Origin: Caldilineaceae bacterium SB0661_bin_34
GTDB lineage: Bacteria > Chloroflexota > Anaerolineae > Caldilineales > Caldilineaceae
NCBI GenBank assembly: GCA_009841145.1
Contig: VXMJ01000031.1
Span: 1-53,098 of the forward strand
Direction of reading: 5' to 3'
DNA: 53,098 bases
The position numbers and the translations under genes are program-made. Positions within the stretch are counted from its first letter, which is position 1, and each line of letters begins with the position of its first letter. Shown here one piece after another: positions 34,728 to 43,955 of this stretch. The notes beneath the pieces were generated by a model. It was not told the origin of the DNA. It made no database searches and saw only the letters and a list, made by a program, of their open reading frames with translations.

Positions 34728-35438
34728 TTAAGACCGACGTCGCTTGAGAAACTCCTCAAAGTCTGCTTCGCGCAGCGAAGGCCGGTGGCTCGACCTGCCG
34801 TGATCGTCGGCTCCTGGCAACGCATCAGCCGCGTTGACCGTCCGGTCCGTCCCCTGGTCTGGGGAGGTCAACACCTCAGTCGGATCGCATCCCTGTACCA
34901 TCTGCAATAAAGGAACCAGGACGCGCGCCGCGGTCTGCAGATAGAAAGCCGCCAACTGCCGGTCCCCCGGCAGATTGAGAATCAGTGTGCGACCGCGGAT
35001 GCCCGCTTCCCCGGCCTCCAGCACGGCACCGGTCGGCTCCTGCGCCCACGCCTCCGAGCGCAGCCAGGGAAGCAACCCCGGCAGGGAACGCTCCAGGACA
35101 CTGCGGGTCGCTGCCGGAACCACCTGCTGGGACAGCGGACCCGGTGCCGGCCATGTGCCGCCCACGGTGAGAAGCCAGTCCACTTCCTCCTCATCGCACT
35201 GTCTGCGCATTGCCTCCTCCACCACATATTGGTGGCCGGAAACCTGCAGTTCCTCGTGGATGACGAGCCTGAGCCCGGGCAGACCACGCAAGACTTCCAG
35301 CAGGAACGAACTGCTGGCTTCGTCTAGTTCGGGATAGTGGAGGATCGAAGTGGTTGCCAACAACATGTGCACTGGTGCCGTTGACCCTGCGGACCCATCA
35401 AGCGTGGAACGGTATCCGATGGAGACAGGGGCCGCCAT
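34728..35438 (-). CDS. Divergent MogA/MoaB-like molybdopterin-binding-fold protein
   Basis: 236 residues. Residues ~85-195 follow the MoCF_biosynth pattern: VDWLLTVGGTWPAPGPLSQQV (normally TTGGTG), ERSLPGLLPWLRSE, then GIRGRTLILNLPGDRQLAAFYLQTA (normally LPGSPKA). Family members adenylylate molybdopterin or insert molybdenum. Here the GGTG loop reads GGTWPAPG and the C-terminal ~40 residues are a polar extension ending RRRS, so catalytic competence is doubtful. No other molybdenum-cofactor gene is in the window. It lies past the terminator of the ribosomal operon in the same direction and converges on the transaldolase-like gene. Confidence 0.65.
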   Translation of the reverse strand: MAAPVSIGYRSTLDGSAGSTAPVHMLLATTSILHYPELDEASSSFLLEVLRGLPGLRLVIHEELQVSGHQYVVEEAMRRQCDEEEVDWLLTVGGTWPAPGPLSQQVVPAATRSVLERSLPGLLPWLRSEAWAQEPTGAVLEAGEAGIRGRTLILNLPGDRQLAAFYLQTAARVLVPLLQMVQGCDPTEVLTSPDQGTDRTVNAADALPGADDHGRSSHRPSLREADFEEFLKRRRS

Positions 35439-35512
35439 CCGGGAAACCTCGGAACCGACACCCGGACCCGCGTCCGGACCGCTAGCCGTTGCCGTTCACG
35501 GAAACGAACCGC

Positions 35513-35544
35513 TTTAAGAAAAGAGGCAACCCCGCGGGGTTGCC
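35513..35544 (-). terminator. Intrinsic terminator of the ribosomal-protein operon
   Basis: On the minus strand a 9-bp stem GGCAACCCC/GGGGTTGCC with a 2-base GC spacer is followed by TCTTTTCTT. It lies 55 bp after the rpsI stop and ends the S10-to-S9 gene run. Confidence 0.9.
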
Positions 35545-35598
35545 CTGACTATCCGGGTTACCAATCGGCAACGGTTGTCGGCCCAACCCGGGCGGGGA

Positions 35599-36012
35599 CT
35601 AACGCTTGGTGTATTGCGGGGCCTTGCGGGCTCGTTTGAGTCCGGGTTTCTTGCGTTCCTTTTTGCGCGGGTCCCGGGTCAGGAGGCCGAGGGACTTCAG
35701 CGTGGCCTGCAGCGCCTGCTGCGCTTCGGAACCATCATCCTCGCTCTTGACCAGGGCCCGGGCGATGCCGTGACCGGCGGCGGCGGCCTGTCCGGACTCG
35801 CCTCCGCCCTTGACCCTGACGCTTACATCCACCGCATGCAGCCGATCGGTGGCCCGCAACGGAGCCAACACCCGTTTGCGACTGGCCTCGCGGCCGAAGA
35901 AATCCTCCATCGGCTTGTTGTTGACGATGATCTCTCCCGTGCCGGGAACAATACGCACCCTGGCGGACGCCGTCTTGCGCCTGCCGTTGGCCTCGACATA
36001 TCTAACGTCCAT
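35599..36012 (-). CDS. rpsI: 30S ribosomal protein S9
   Basis: 137 residues. A 30S head protein whose C-terminal tail reaches the P-site tRNA. The family N-terminus VRYVEANGRRKTASARVRIVPG, the central VRVKGGGESGQAAAAGHGIARAL and the basic tail KKPGLKRARKAPQYTKR, ending in the conserved K-R, are all present. It is the last gene of the operon, 10 bp after rplM and 55 bp before the terminator. Confidence 0.97.
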   Translation of the reverse strand: MDVRYVEANGRRKTASARVRIVPGTGEIIVNNKPMEDFFGREASRKRVLAPLRATDRLHAVDVSVRVKGGGESGQAAAAGHGIARALVKSEDDGSEAQQALQATLKSLGLLTRDPRKKERKKPGLKRARKAPQYTKR

Positions 36013-36022
36013 GGTTCTGTTC

Positions 36023-36457
36023 CTACAGTTTTACCTGGCGGGGATTCTGGGCTTGATGGGGATGGACACCCTCGGCGTACACCTTGAGCTTGGACAACTG
36101 GGCACGACCCTGACGCGTCTTGGGCAGCATGCCCTTGACCGCATCGCGCAGGACGCGGTCCGGGAACCGTTCCAACTGTTCCCGCAGGACAACCGAGGTC
36201 AAACCACCGGGATACCCGGAATGTCGATGGTACTCCTTGGCATTGAGCTTGTCACCGGTGACCTGCACCTTTCCACAGTTGATCACCACCACATAGTCGC
36301 CGTTGTCGACGTGGGGGGTGTAGGTCGGTTTGTGCTTGCCGCGCAGCAGCGTGGCAATCCGGGTCGCCAGCCGACCCAACGTCTGGCCTTCGGCATCCAC
36401 CAGCAGCCATTGCCGCTGAGCATGGGCCTTTTCGGCACTCAAACTGAATGTCTTCAC
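36023..36457 (-). CDS. rplM: 50S ribosomal protein L13
   Basis: 144 residues from GTG 36457. An early-assembly 50S protein. RQWLLVDAEGQTLGRLAT, GDYVVVINCGKVQVTGDKLNAKEYHRHSGYPGG and AVKGMLPKTRQGR are diagnostic. The GTG overlaps the truA stop (GTGA) and is preceded by GGAAGGCAGG; a GTG 18 bp upstream is possible but would sit further inside truA. Confidence 0.96.
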   Translation of the reverse strand: MKTFSLSAEKAHAQRQWLLVDAEGQTLGRLATRIATLLRGKHKPTYTPHVDNGDYVVVINCGKVQVTGDKLNAKEYHRHSGYPGGLTSVVLREQLERFPDRVLRDAVKGMLPKTRQGRAQLSKLKVYAEGVHPHQAQNPRQVKL

Positions 36458-37290
36458 GCTTTGCCTGCCTTCCACATGTCCGAAATCGGAGTCGCATAGG
36501 TAACCCGGCTGAGCACCAATCCGTTGGCGGGGGCCGGGCCTGGTGTCACACCGCCAACACTGTCCCTGAGACTGCGCAAATCCGCAAGCGTGAGTTGCCG
36601 CCTGCCGACCTTAACCGTCAAGGTCACCATCCGACGCACCATGCGAAAAAGGAACGCATTGGCAGTCACCGTGAAGCGCAGCGCCTGTAGTTCCTCGTTG
36701 CCCCGAACGGCCGGATTCCGTTCCCAGCAGGCCTTCAACACGGTGCGCACGGTATGTCCACCGTCTGGAGCCGCTCCCAGAAAGCCAAAGTCCCGCGTGC
36801 CTGTCAATAGGGATGCTGCCTGGTTCATGCCGCGCAGGTCCAGGGGAACGGGCACATACCAACAGGCACCTCGCTGCAATGGCCAGCGACGGGGGGCGGT
36901 TGGCAACCGATGGGACAGAACATGATACTCGTACGTGCGCGTCAGGGCGTCGAACCGGGGATGAAAGTCCTCGGGCACCCGGTGCACATCCAGGATGGCG
37001 ACCGATCCGGGCAGGTGGGAGTTCCAGGCACACGCCAGATCCCACAACGAATGGCGCCAGGAAACATGTGCCCCGATGACTTGGCCGGTGGCGTGGACGC
37101 CAGCATCGGTACGACCGGCCGCGGCCACGGCAACACGGGTTCCAACACAGGCATACAGGGCGGTCTCAAGGGCTTCCTGAACGGTGAAGGCATTGGGCTG
37201 GCGTTGATAGCCATGGAACGAACTCCCGTCCCACGCCACGCGCGCCGCTACCGATTGCCGGGACCCCGTTGTGAGATCAGGATTCCTCAC
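36454..37290 (-). CDS. truA: tRNA pseudouridine(38-40) synthase
   Basis: 278 residues. Isomerises uridines 38-40 in the anticodon arm of tRNAs. The catalytic Asp lies in AAGRTDAGVHATGQV (about residues 58-72), with YDG-like WDGSSFHGYQRQP before it and DFHPRFDALTRTYEYHV and ANAFLFRMVRRMV after it. The GTG start lies inside the rplQ 3' end (14-nt overlap), as the rplQ-truA-rplM order would predict. Confidence 0.95.
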   Translation of the reverse strand: MRNPDLTTGSRQSVAARVAWDGSSFHGYQRQPNAFTVQEALETALYACVGTRVAVAAAGRTDAGVHATGQVIGAHVSWRHSLWDLACAWNSHLPGSVAILDVHRVPEDFHPRFDALTRTYEYHVLSHRLPTAPRRWPLQRGACWYVPVPLDLRGMNQAASLLTGTRDFGFLGAAPDGGHTVRTVLKACWERNPAVRGNEELQALRFTVTANAFLFRMVRRMVTLTVKVGRRQLTLADLRSLRDSVGGVTPGPAPANGLVLSRVTYATPISDMWKAGKA

Positions 37291-37690
37291 CCGCAGCCGT
37301 CGTCAACGGGGAATCCACAAATTCGACCAGCACCATCGGCGCCGAGTCGACCTTGCGGGCCCCGAGCTTGATCATGCGCGTGTACCCGCCATTGCGCTCG
37401 GCGTAGCGCGGGGCCAGGGTTTCGAACAACCGCTCCACCGACGCGCGGTTCTGGTTTAGCCGGGACATCAGAAGGCGATAGGCATGGACGCGGTTGCCGC
37501 CGGTCGCAAGGCCGCGCTTGGCTTTTGTCACCATGCGCTCGGCTTCGCGGCGCATGACCCGTCCCCTGGCCTCCGTGGTGACAATCCGCTCATGCTCAAT
37601 GAGCTGGTTGACTAGGTTGCGCAGGTTGGCCTTGCTGTGGCCGGGTGCCTTGCCCAGACGGGTGTGCCTAACTCTGTGACGCGTGCTCAT
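37277..37690 (-). CDS. rplQ: 50S ribosomal protein L17
   Basis: 137 residues from ATG 37690, which follows GAGGAAG. Diagnostic N-terminus MSTRHRVRHTRLGKAPGHSKANLRNLVNQLIEHERIVTT, then EAERMVTKAKRG and a C-terminal NGGYTRMIKLGARKVDSAPMV. Slightly longer than the E. coli protein. It follows rpoA, its normal partner. Confidence 0.96.
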   Translation of the reverse strand: MSTRHRVRHTRLGKAPGHSKANLRNLVNQLIEHERIVTTEARGRVMRREAERMVTKAKRGLATGGNRVHAYRLLMSRLNQNRASVERLFETLAPRYAERNGGYTRMIKLGARKVDSAPMVLVEFVDSPLTTAAGEES

Positions 37691-37709
37691 GCTCGTGTAC
37701 TTCCTCGAC

Positions 37710-38780
37710 TTAGGCCGCTTCCGGCTCGCTGACAGACGAAACCGGCGCGGGGACGACATCGGCATTACCGACCTCCGCCTCCGCCTCCAGGCCCGTGGTC
37801 TCGGCGGATTCCTCGTCGTCTTCCGGCTCCAGGTACTCGTCCAGATTCACGCCCGGCAGGCGCAGCATGTCCTTCTTGCGGAGCTGTGTAACAAGTTCGT
37901 CCAAGGACTTCTCGCCGAAGTTGCGAATGGCCAGCATCTCCTCGCGGCCCTTCTCCATCATCCGGACCAATTCTCCAATCGTGGCGATCCCGACCCGCTT
38001 AAGGCAATTGTAGGTCCGCACATTCAAGTCCAAGTCCTCGACTGAGGATTCGAACACGGCGTTGGGCATCGGTTCCACCTCCTCAACCACCGGCTCCAGC
38101 ACCTCGGGCGTATCGGTGGATACGACCCGCAGGTGCCGAATGAGAATGTCGGCGGCGGTCTGCATGGCTTCGGAAGGATGGATTGACCCGTCCGTCCAGA
38201 TTTCCAACGACACCTGGTCGAGATCCGTCTGTTGCCCAACCCGATGGTCCTCCACCGTGAACGCCACGTTCACAATGGGACTGAACATGGCATCGATAGG
38301 CAGGAATCCGGGCGGGGTGTTGTTGCGCTCCTCTTGGCGGGAAAACCCGTAGCCCTGCTCGACAATCAGATCAATCTCCAGGTCGGTGGCGCTGTCCGCG
38401 GTCAGGAGGTAGTGCTCCGGGTTCAACACTTCCACGTCGTGGCTTGCCATGACATCCGCTGCCGTGTAGATGCCCGGCCGCTGCACATGCAGGGTCAGGG
38501 GGGTGGGACGGGACGCATGGGACTTGAGTTCGATTTCGCGCAGGTTCAGGATCAGTTGGGTCGTATCCTCTCGCAGGTTGGGGATGGCGGAGAACTCGTG
38601 GTAGATATCCTGAATGCGTACCGCCGTGATGGCAGTCCCCTCCAAGCTGGACAGAAGGACGCGCCGCAAGGACACACCCAAGGTCGTGCCATAGCCGCGG
38701 GCAAGCGGCTTGAGCTGAAACTTGCCGTACTTACGGGTTTCGTGCTCAGTGTGCAGCTTGGGCAGAACCGAGTGTTGCAA
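37710..38780 (-). CDS. rpoA: DNA-directed RNA polymerase subunit alpha
   Basis: 356 residues from TTG 38780, chosen because GAGGAG stands 8 nt before it and the family N-terminus (HSVLPKLHTEHETRKYGKFQLKPL) begins there; an in-frame start at 38810 would add ten residues. The N-terminal dimerisation domain carries GYGTTLGVSLRRVLLSSLEG and HEFSAIPNLREDTTQLILNL. The C-terminal domain (~245-320) has the two helix-hairpin-helix elements LDLNVRTYNCLKRVGIATIGELV and LAIRNFGEKSLDELVTQL. It ends in an acidic tail of about 35 residues, longer than in E. coli. Confidence 0.97.
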   Translation of the reverse strand: MQHSVLPKLHTEHETRKYGKFQLKPLARGYGTTLGVSLRRVLLSSLEGTAITAVRIQDIYHEFSAIPNLREDTTQLILNLREIELKSHASRPTPLTLHVQRPGIYTAADVMASHDVEVLNPEHYLLTADSATDLEIDLIVEQGYGFSRQEERNNTPPGFLPIDAMFSPIVNVAFTVEDHRVGQQTDLDQVSLEIWTDGSIHPSEAMQTAADILIRHLRVVSTDTPEVLEPVVEEVEPMPNAVFESSVEDLDLNVRTYNCLKRVGIATIGELVRMMEKGREEMLAIRNFGEKSLDELVTQLRKKDMLRLPGVNLDEYLEPEDDEESAETTGLEAEAEVGNADVVPAPVSSVSEPEAA

Positions 38781-38818
38781 TGTTCGATCTCCTCGCTGGG
38801 ACGCGCGCAAGGCCGGGC

Positions 38819-39457
38819 TCAGCGTGCGCTGTAGTACTCGACAATCAACTGCACATTGAGATCCATCGGGGTTTCCTCGGGCCGCGGTGCCTGCAGCACA
38901 CGCCCCTCCAGGGACGATGGATCAAAGGCCAGCCAACTGGGCAAAACGTCGCCCGACCGGAACTCCTGCTGGCTGAAGTAGCGGTTGCCCCGACTGGCGG
39001 GACGGACAGTAATCACATCGCCTTCCGCCACCGTGTAGGAGGGGATGTTGTTGCGGCGACCGTTGACGTCGAAATGGCCATGGGTCACCAGTTGCCGGGC
39101 CTGAGCGCGGCTGGTCGCGTACCCCAGTCGATAAACCACATTGTCCAACCGCCTCTCAAGCAGGCTGACCAGGACATCGCCGGTCAAGCCCGGGGCCCGC
39201 GTCGCCTCACGGAAGTACCGCCGGAACTGCTTCTCGTAGACGCCGTAGATGCGCCGCGCCTTCTGCTTGGCGCGCAACTGCATGTTGTAGTCGGATTCGC
39301 GACGGCGCCGCATGTTCTGCCGCGCGCCGTGTTCCCCGGGAGCATATCCCTTCTTGTCGAAGGAACAGTTCGGACCCGTGCACCGGGTCCCCTTCAGGTA
39401 CAGCTTTTCACCTTCGCGTCGGCACAGGCGGCACACTGCGTCCGTATATCGAGCCAT
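38819..39457 (-). CDS. rpsD: 30S ribosomal protein S4 (zinc-binding form)
   Basis: 212 residues from ATG 39457, behind AAGGAAGG. A primary 16S rRNA-binding protein that nucleates 30S assembly. The N-terminus keeps a four-Cys zinc knuckle (C9-x2-C12...C26-x4-C31), followed by GYAPGEHGARQNMRRRRESDYNMQL. The S4 RNA-binding domain LLERRLDNVVYRLGYATSRAQARQLVTHGHFDVNG is clear. An upstream in-frame extension is antisense or overlap noise. Confidence 0.97.
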   Translation of the reverse strand: MARYTDAVCRLCRREGEKLYLKGTRCTGPNCSFDKKGYAPGEHGARQNMRRRRESDYNMQLRAKQKARRIYGVYEKQFRRYFREATRAPGLTGDVLVSLLERRLDNVVYRLGYATSRAQARQLVTHGHFDVNGRRNNIPSYTVAEGDVITVRPASRGNRYFSQQEFRSGDVLPSWLAFDPSSLEGRVLQAPRPEETPMDLNVQLIVEYYSAR

Positions 39458-39510
39458 GAATCCTTCCTTGGAAAACCGCCGGGAACCGGACGGAAACTGC
39501 GGGGGCCTGA

Positions 39511-39900
39511 CTAGACCCGCCGCTTTTTGGGGGGCCGACAACCGTTGTGGGCCAGCGGGGTGACATCCGTTATCGACAGAATCTGTAGCTTGGCCGCCAC
39601 CAGGGCGGACAGGGCATTCTCGCGGCCGGGCCCCGGCCCTTTGACAAACACGTGCACCTCGCGGACACCAAATTCGTTGTAGGCCTTGGTACCGGCCTGC
39701 TGGCCTGCCAAGCCGGCGGCGTACGGCGTACTCTTGCGGCTGCCGCTGAAGTTGTTGCAGCCGCTGCTGCTCCACACCAGCACCGCGCCGGCGTTGTCCG
39801 TTACGGTCACAATCGTGTTGTTGAACGTGGCCCGGATGTGAACCTGGCCAAAGGGGACCTGCCGCTTGTCGCGACGAGCACCGCGTGTGGGTCGAGCCAT
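39511..39900 (-). CDS. rpsK: 30S ribosomal protein S11
   Basis: 129 residues from ATG 39900. A platform protein near the E site. [43 protein letters not shown] and the C-terminal [17 protein letters not shown] are diagnostic. It lies between rpsM and rpsD in the standard alpha-operon order. Confidence 0.97.
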   Translation of the reverse strand: MARPTRGARRDKRQVPFGQVHIRATFNNTIVTVTDNAGAVLVWSSSGCNNFSGSRKSTPYAAGLAGQQAGTKAYNEFGVREVHVFVKGPGPGRENALSALVAAKLQILSITDVTPLAHNGCRPPKKRRV

Positions 39901-39985
39901 CTGAAGCCGTCTGCTCCGTGGTGTGTTACTGAATCGGGAAAGGATCTGGTGCGCAGTAGGTTCGGGAACGATCCCGCCGCCGAAA

Positions 39986-40363
39986 CTAGTGCGCGACCCG
40001 ACGCCGGCCGGCCACGGTCTGCCGCCGGCCGCGGCGCGTGCGGGCATTGGTACGCGTACGTTGGCCGCGGGAGGGCAGGTTGCGTCGGTGGCGCAGGCCC
40101 CGATAGGAACCAATCTCCATCTGGCGGGACAGGTTCATCTGTACTTCCCGCCTCAGGTCGCCCTCGACCACGAGGTTGACATCGATAAACTCGCGCAGGC
40201 GGCCGACGTCGGTTTCGCTTAGGTCCCTGACCCGCACCGTCGGATCCACCTGGGTCTGGCGGCAGATGTCCGCGCTGGTGGTTCGCCCGATGCCGTAGAT
40301 ATAGGTCAGGGAAAACAGGACCTGCTTGTCCCTGGGAATGTCAACTCCCGCAATACGAGCCAT
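39986..40363 (-). CDS. rpsM: 30S ribosomal protein S13
   Basis: 125 residues. A head protein contacting the 50S subunit and P-site t[37 protein letters not shown] is the family N-terminus; [28 protein letters not shown] is the conserved rRNA-binding segment. Directly downstream of rpmJ. Confidence 0.97.
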   Translation of the reverse strand: MARIAGVDIPRDKQVLFSLTYIYGIGRTTSADICRQTQVDPTVRVRDLSETDVGRLREFIDVNLVVEGDLRREVQMNLSRQMEIGSYRGLRHRRNLPSRGQRTRTNARTRRGRRQTVAGRRRVAH

Positions 40364-40411
40364 AAAAACCCCTGTGTGGCGTTACCGCAACCGATCCCGA
40401 CGGACGCGGGT

Positions 40412-40525
40412 TCAGCCCTGGCGCTGCTTGTGCCTCGGATTGGAGCAGATTACGAACAACGTCCGCTTGCGTCGTACCATGCGGCAATTGTCGCAAATCT
40501 TCTTGACGGAGGGCCTTACCTTCAT
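40412..40525 (-). CDS. rpmJ: 50S ribosomal protein L36
   Basis: 37 residues: [17 protein letters not shown], then [20 protein letters not shown]. The zinc ligands C11, C14, C27 and H32 mark the Cys-containing form. Identified by translating the gap between map and rpsM. It follows map by about 60 bp with no infA in between. Confidence 0.95.
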   Translation of the reverse strand: MKVRPSVKKICDNCRMVRRKRTLFVICSNPRHKQRQG

Positions 40526-40586
40526 TGCATCTTCCTCGCGCGCGGCCACAGCGGCCCGAAGCGCAGACGAGCATGGTACCGAAATC

Positions 40587-41426
40587 TCAGAGGCAAGTCA
40601 AAATCTGCGGTCCTGCATCCGTGATCGCCACGGTATGCTCAAAGTGGGCCGAGAGGCTTCGATCCTGGCTGATCACGGTCCACTCGTCGCGCAGGAGCCG
40701 TGTGCGCCACGTGCCGATTTGGACCATGGGTTCCAGGGCCACGGTCAGGCCGGACGGAAACGGACAGTTGGCTTCCTCGGAATTGGGTCGCAGGAAGTGC
40801 AGTAGTTGCGGTGGTTCGTGCAACTGCCGTCCGACCCCGTGGCTGGTGTATTCCCGGACCACCTGGAGCTGCTCCGCATGGACGTGGGTCACGATGGCGC
40901 GGGCAATATCGTTGCCCGTGCCGCCCACGCGGGCCGCCCGAATGGCGGCGTACAGGCTGTTCTCGGTAGCCTGCAGCAAGTGTCGAGCCTTCTCGCCGAT
41001 TTCGCCAACCGGGTAAGTCCAGGCCCTGTCGCCAATGAACCCGTCGTGTACGACACCAACATCGATGCTGACGATGTCGCCCTCGTGCAGGATCCGATCA
41101 GCGGCCGGAATGCCGTGCACCAGTTCCTCGTTGACGCTGATGCAGGTATGGCCGGGAAACCCCTGGTAGCCCAAAAAGGCGCTGCTGCTACCGGCCGCGG
41201 CAATGAAGTCCGCACTCAGGTTGTCCAGTTCGAGGGTGGACACCCCCGGCCGGATTGCATCCGCCAGCATGCGGTGAGCCTCGGCCACGATCCGGCCAGC
41301 CTCCCGCATGCGGATGATCTCGTCCGGAGTCTTGACCGTCCAGGCAGGTTTAAAGGGCCCCTTTCCCTTGCCGCGCACGGCCGCCAAACGCCGCGCCATT
41401 CTGCGCCGCCGTCTGCGGAATCTCAT
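40587..41426 (-). CDS. map: Methionine aminopeptidase, type I
   Basis: 279 residues. Removes N-terminal methionine from new proteins. The metal ligands are recognisable: Asp in [10 protein letters not shown], Asp in [10 protein letters not shown], His in [15 protein letters not shown], Glu in ALEPMV and Glu in FEHTVAIT. The N-terminal ~30 residues are an Arg-rich extension ([21 protein letters not shown]) before the usual IKTPDEI-like start; an internal ATG at residue 10 is an alternative. ATG 41426 overlaps the adk stop (ATGA). Confidence 0.95.
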   Translation of the reverse strand: MRFRRRRRRMARRLAAVRGKGKGPFKPAWTVKTPDEIIRMREAGRIVAEAHRMLADAIRPGVSTLELDNLSADFIAAAGSSSAFLGYQGFPGHTCISVNEELVHGIPAADRILHEGDIVSIDVGVVHDGFIGDRAWTYPVGEIGEKARHLLQATENSLYAAIRAARVGGTGNDIARAIVTHVHAEQLQVVREYTSHGVGRQLHEPPQLLHFLRPNSEEANCPFPSGLTVALEPMVQIGTWRTRLLRDEWTVISQDRSLSAHFEHTVAITDAGPQILTCL

Positions 41427-42100
41427 TCGGGCGCGAACTCCACGAGGCCGGCCAGAGCCTCCCGCAGGCGGATGGCGACCTGGTCCGGCGTGCCATCCGC
41501 CTCCACCATCAGGAGTCTCCGCAGGGCATGATAGTAGCCCACGAGCGGGGCGGTCTCCCGGTAGTAAGCCAGGATGCGCCGTTCCACCGTGGCAGGATTG
41601 TCGTCGTCACGCCGGTACAGTTCACCACTGCACTGATCGCAGACCCCGTCCACCTGTGGTGGGGCAAACCGAATGTGCCAAATCTGACTGCAGTCCCGGC
41701 ACTGGCGCCGGCCCGTGATGCGGTTCATGCACTCCGTGTCGTCCAGGTTCAGGCAAACTGCCTGCAGGGTTGCTGCGCCCGCTCCTGCGAGCTCCGCCAT
41801 GGCGTCCGCCTGAATCAGATTCCGGGGGAAACCGTCGAGCAGGGCGCCACCCGCACAGTCGGGCTGCGACAGTCGGTCCCGGACCATGTCGATCGTAACC
41901 GTGTCTGGCACCAGATCGCCGGCGTTCATGATGCTCTCGGCCAGCAGCCCCAGTTCCGTGCGCTGTTGCAGATTTTCCCGGAACAGGTTGCCGGTCGACA
42001 CGTGCGGCAGGCCACTGACAGCAGCCAGCTTTTCCACCTGGGTCCCCTTGCCGGCCCCGGGCGCACCCAGAAAAATCAGGTACAGCACAACTGAACTCAC
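41423..42100 (-). CDS. adk: Adenylate kinase (zinc-lid form)
   Basis: 225 residues from a GTG start (a second GTG four codons on is also possible). Interconverts ATP + AMP and 2 ADP. The P-loop is GAPGAGKGTQ, the AMP-binding region VSTGNLFREN, and LLDGFPRN is conserved. The lid has C-x2-C...C-x2-C (CRDC...CDQC), the structural zinc site of Gram-positive-type enzymes. It sits in the usual secY-adk-map order. Confidence 0.96.
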   Translation of the reverse strand: MSSVVLYLIFLGAPGAGKGTQVEKLAAVSGLPHVSTGNLFRENLQQRTELGLLAESIMNAGDLVPDTVTIDMVRDRLSQPDCAGGALLDGFPRNLIQADAMAELAGAGAATLQAVCLNLDDTECMNRITGRRQCRDCSQIWHIRFAPPQVDGVCDQCSGELYRRDDDNPATVERRILAYYRETAPLVGYYHALRRLLMVEADGTPDQVAIRLREALAGLVEFAPE

Positions 42101-42151
42101 TTCCGTGCCCGGACCGCCGGGATGGGGCGCGAACCGTCCCGGATTCGTCCG

Positions 42152-43489
42152 CTAGCGGATGAACCCCTCGTAGTTGCGCATCATGAGCTGCGACTCGATC
42201 TGCCGCATCATGTCAAGCACAACACCGACCACAATCAGCAGGCCGGCACTCGAAATCAAGAGCGTGCTCTGGCCGCCGCTCACCGCACCACCACCGAACA
42301 CCAGGCCCACCAGATAGGGCAGGATGGCAATGAAACCCAGGAACACTGCACCAAAAAAGGTGATGCGTGAAAGCACCCCCTGGAGGTACTCGGCAGTGCG
42401 GGGGCCGGGACGCAGGCCGGAGATAAACCCGCCCTGCTGGCGTAGCGTGTTGGGCAGGTCTTGCTGGCGGAACATTACATCGGCGTAGAAATAGGTGAAC
42501 GCCACCACCAGCAGGAAATAGGCCAGCCAGTAGGCCCAGTTGGACGGGGACATGATGTTGGCCACCACTGCCGCAGCCTGTCCCAGCCACCCGCTCGAGG
42601 TGGTCATGAAAGAGGCCAGCGTACTGGGGAAGATCAGCAGGCTCTGGGCAAAAATCAGGGGAATCATGCCCGTACTGTTGATTTTCATAGGGATGTAGGA
42701 CGACTGTCCGCCCACCACCATCTGCCGGTTGCCGCGCATGGCGCGCACCCGCCTTCCATACTGCACCGGAATGCGTCGCTGCCCCTCGTTGACCCAAACG
42801 ATCAGGGCAATCGTGAGAATGGTGATGATGGTGAAAATCACCAGCAGGTCCCAGCGCCCGGACACCACAATCTGCCTGACCTGCTGGGGCAGGCTGGCCA
42901 CGATGCCAGCAAAGATGATCAGGGACACGCCGTTGCCGATGCCCTGCTGCGTCAGCAGTTGGCCCAGCCAGACGGCAAACATCGTGCCGGCGGCCATGCC
43001 CACCACAATGGTCAGGGACGACAGCAGGCTGGAACCGGAGAAGCCCCAGTTGGTGAATATCGGAACCCCTCCGCCGAACGACGAGTTCAGCAGCGTCGCC
43101 TGGCCCACGGCATACACAATGGCAAGCGGGATGGTCAGGTAGTAGGTGAACTTGTTGATTTGTGCCCGGCCGCGTTCGCCTTCCCGGCTCAGTTCCTGCA
43201 GCTGCGGTACCATCGGCACCAGCAGCTGCATAATGATGGACGACGTGATGTACGGATAGACCCCGAGTGCCATCACGCCCATCTGGGCCAGGGCGCCGCC
43301 GCTGAAAAAGTTGAGCATGTTGAGCAGGATGTTCGGATCCTGCGTAAACAGCTGGTCCAGCGCGGCTGCATTGACGCCCGGCAACGGAATGTGGGCACAG
43401 AGCCTGTAGATCACCAGGATGCCGATCGTAATCAGCAGCTTGGTGCGCAGATCCGGCAGCGTGAACGCGCTGCGGACAGCCGTCAACAT
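42152..43489 (-). CDS. secY: Preprotein translocase subunit SecY
   Basis: 445 residues with ten hydrophobic helices. Forms the protein-conducting channel of the inner membrane with SecE. The N-terminus LRTKLLITIGILVIYRLCAHIPLPGV, the plug/TM2 region ALGVYPYITSSIIMQLL, the cytosolic loop EGQRRIPVQYGRRV and the C-terminal FISGLRPGPRTAEYL are typical. It lies between rplO and adk. Confidence 0.97.
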   Translation of the reverse strand: MLTAVRSAFTLPDLRTKLLITIGILVIYRLCAHIPLPGVNAAALDQLFTQDPNILLNMLNFFSGGALAQMGVMALGVYPYITSSIIMQLLVPMVPQLQELSREGERGRAQINKFTYYLTIPLAIVYAVGQATLLNSSFGGGVPIFTNWGFSGSSLLSSLTIVVGMAAGTMFAVWLGQLLTQQGIGNGVSLIIFAGIVASLPQQVRQIVVSGRWDLLVIFTIITILTIALIVWVNEGQRRIPVQYGRRVRAMRGNRQMVVGGQSSYIPMKINSTGMIPLIFAQSLLIFPSTLASFMTTSSGWLGQAAAVVANIMSPSNWAYWLAYFLLVVAFTYFYADVMFRQQDLPNTLRQQGGFISGLRPGPRTAEYLQGVLSRITFFGAVFLGFIAILPYLVGLVFGGGAVSGGQSTLLISSAGLLIVVGVVLDMMRQIESQLMMRNYEGFIR

Positions 43490-43493
43490 GGTG

Positions 43494-43955
43494 TCAGGGC
43501 CTGTCGAGAGCTTCGATGGTCACCGTGCCGCCTTGGGCCAACACCGCCTCGCGGGCGGCACGACTGCATCGGTGCGCGTGCAGCGAAAGCCGGTGTGGCA
43601 ACTCGCCGCGACCAAGCACCACCACGGGCTCGCTGGTGTTCGAGGTAAAGCCGACATCCGCCAGAACCTGAAGCGTAACCTCCGTTCCTTCCGGGAACAC
43701 GGCACCCAGTTCGTCGAGGTTGATCGGTGTGTACGTCACCTTGCCGTAGCGCTTGAAACCTCGCAGCTTCGGCAAGCGCTTGACCAAGGGAAGCTGGCCG
43801 CCCTCGAAGGTTGGATGGAACTTGCGGCCGGAACGGCTGCCTTGGCCCTTGGTGCCGCGGCCGCAGGTCTTGCCGCGGCCGGATCCGGTTCCCCGGCCCA
43901 CACGCTTGCGATTGGGTCCGGACGGCAGGCTTTCGCCCAACTCATGCAGTTTCAC
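43494..43955 (-). CDS. rplO: 50S ribosomal protein L15
   Basis: 153 residues from a GTG that overlaps the rpmD stop (GTGA), behind AGGAGGAG. MKLHELGESLPSGPNRKRVGRGTGSGRGKTCGRGTKGQGSRSG is the flexible Gly/Arg N-terminal arm that penetrates 23S rRNA; the globular C-terminal half follows. The gene directly precedes secY. Confidence 0.97.
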   Translation of the reverse strand: MKLHELGESLPSGPNRKRVGRGTGSGRGKTCGRGTKGQGSRSGRKFHPTFEGGQLPLVKRLPKLRGFKRYGKVTYTPINLDELGAVFPEGTEVTLQVLADVGFTSNTSEPVVVLGRGELPHRLSLHAHRCSRAAREAVLAQGGTVTIEALDRP

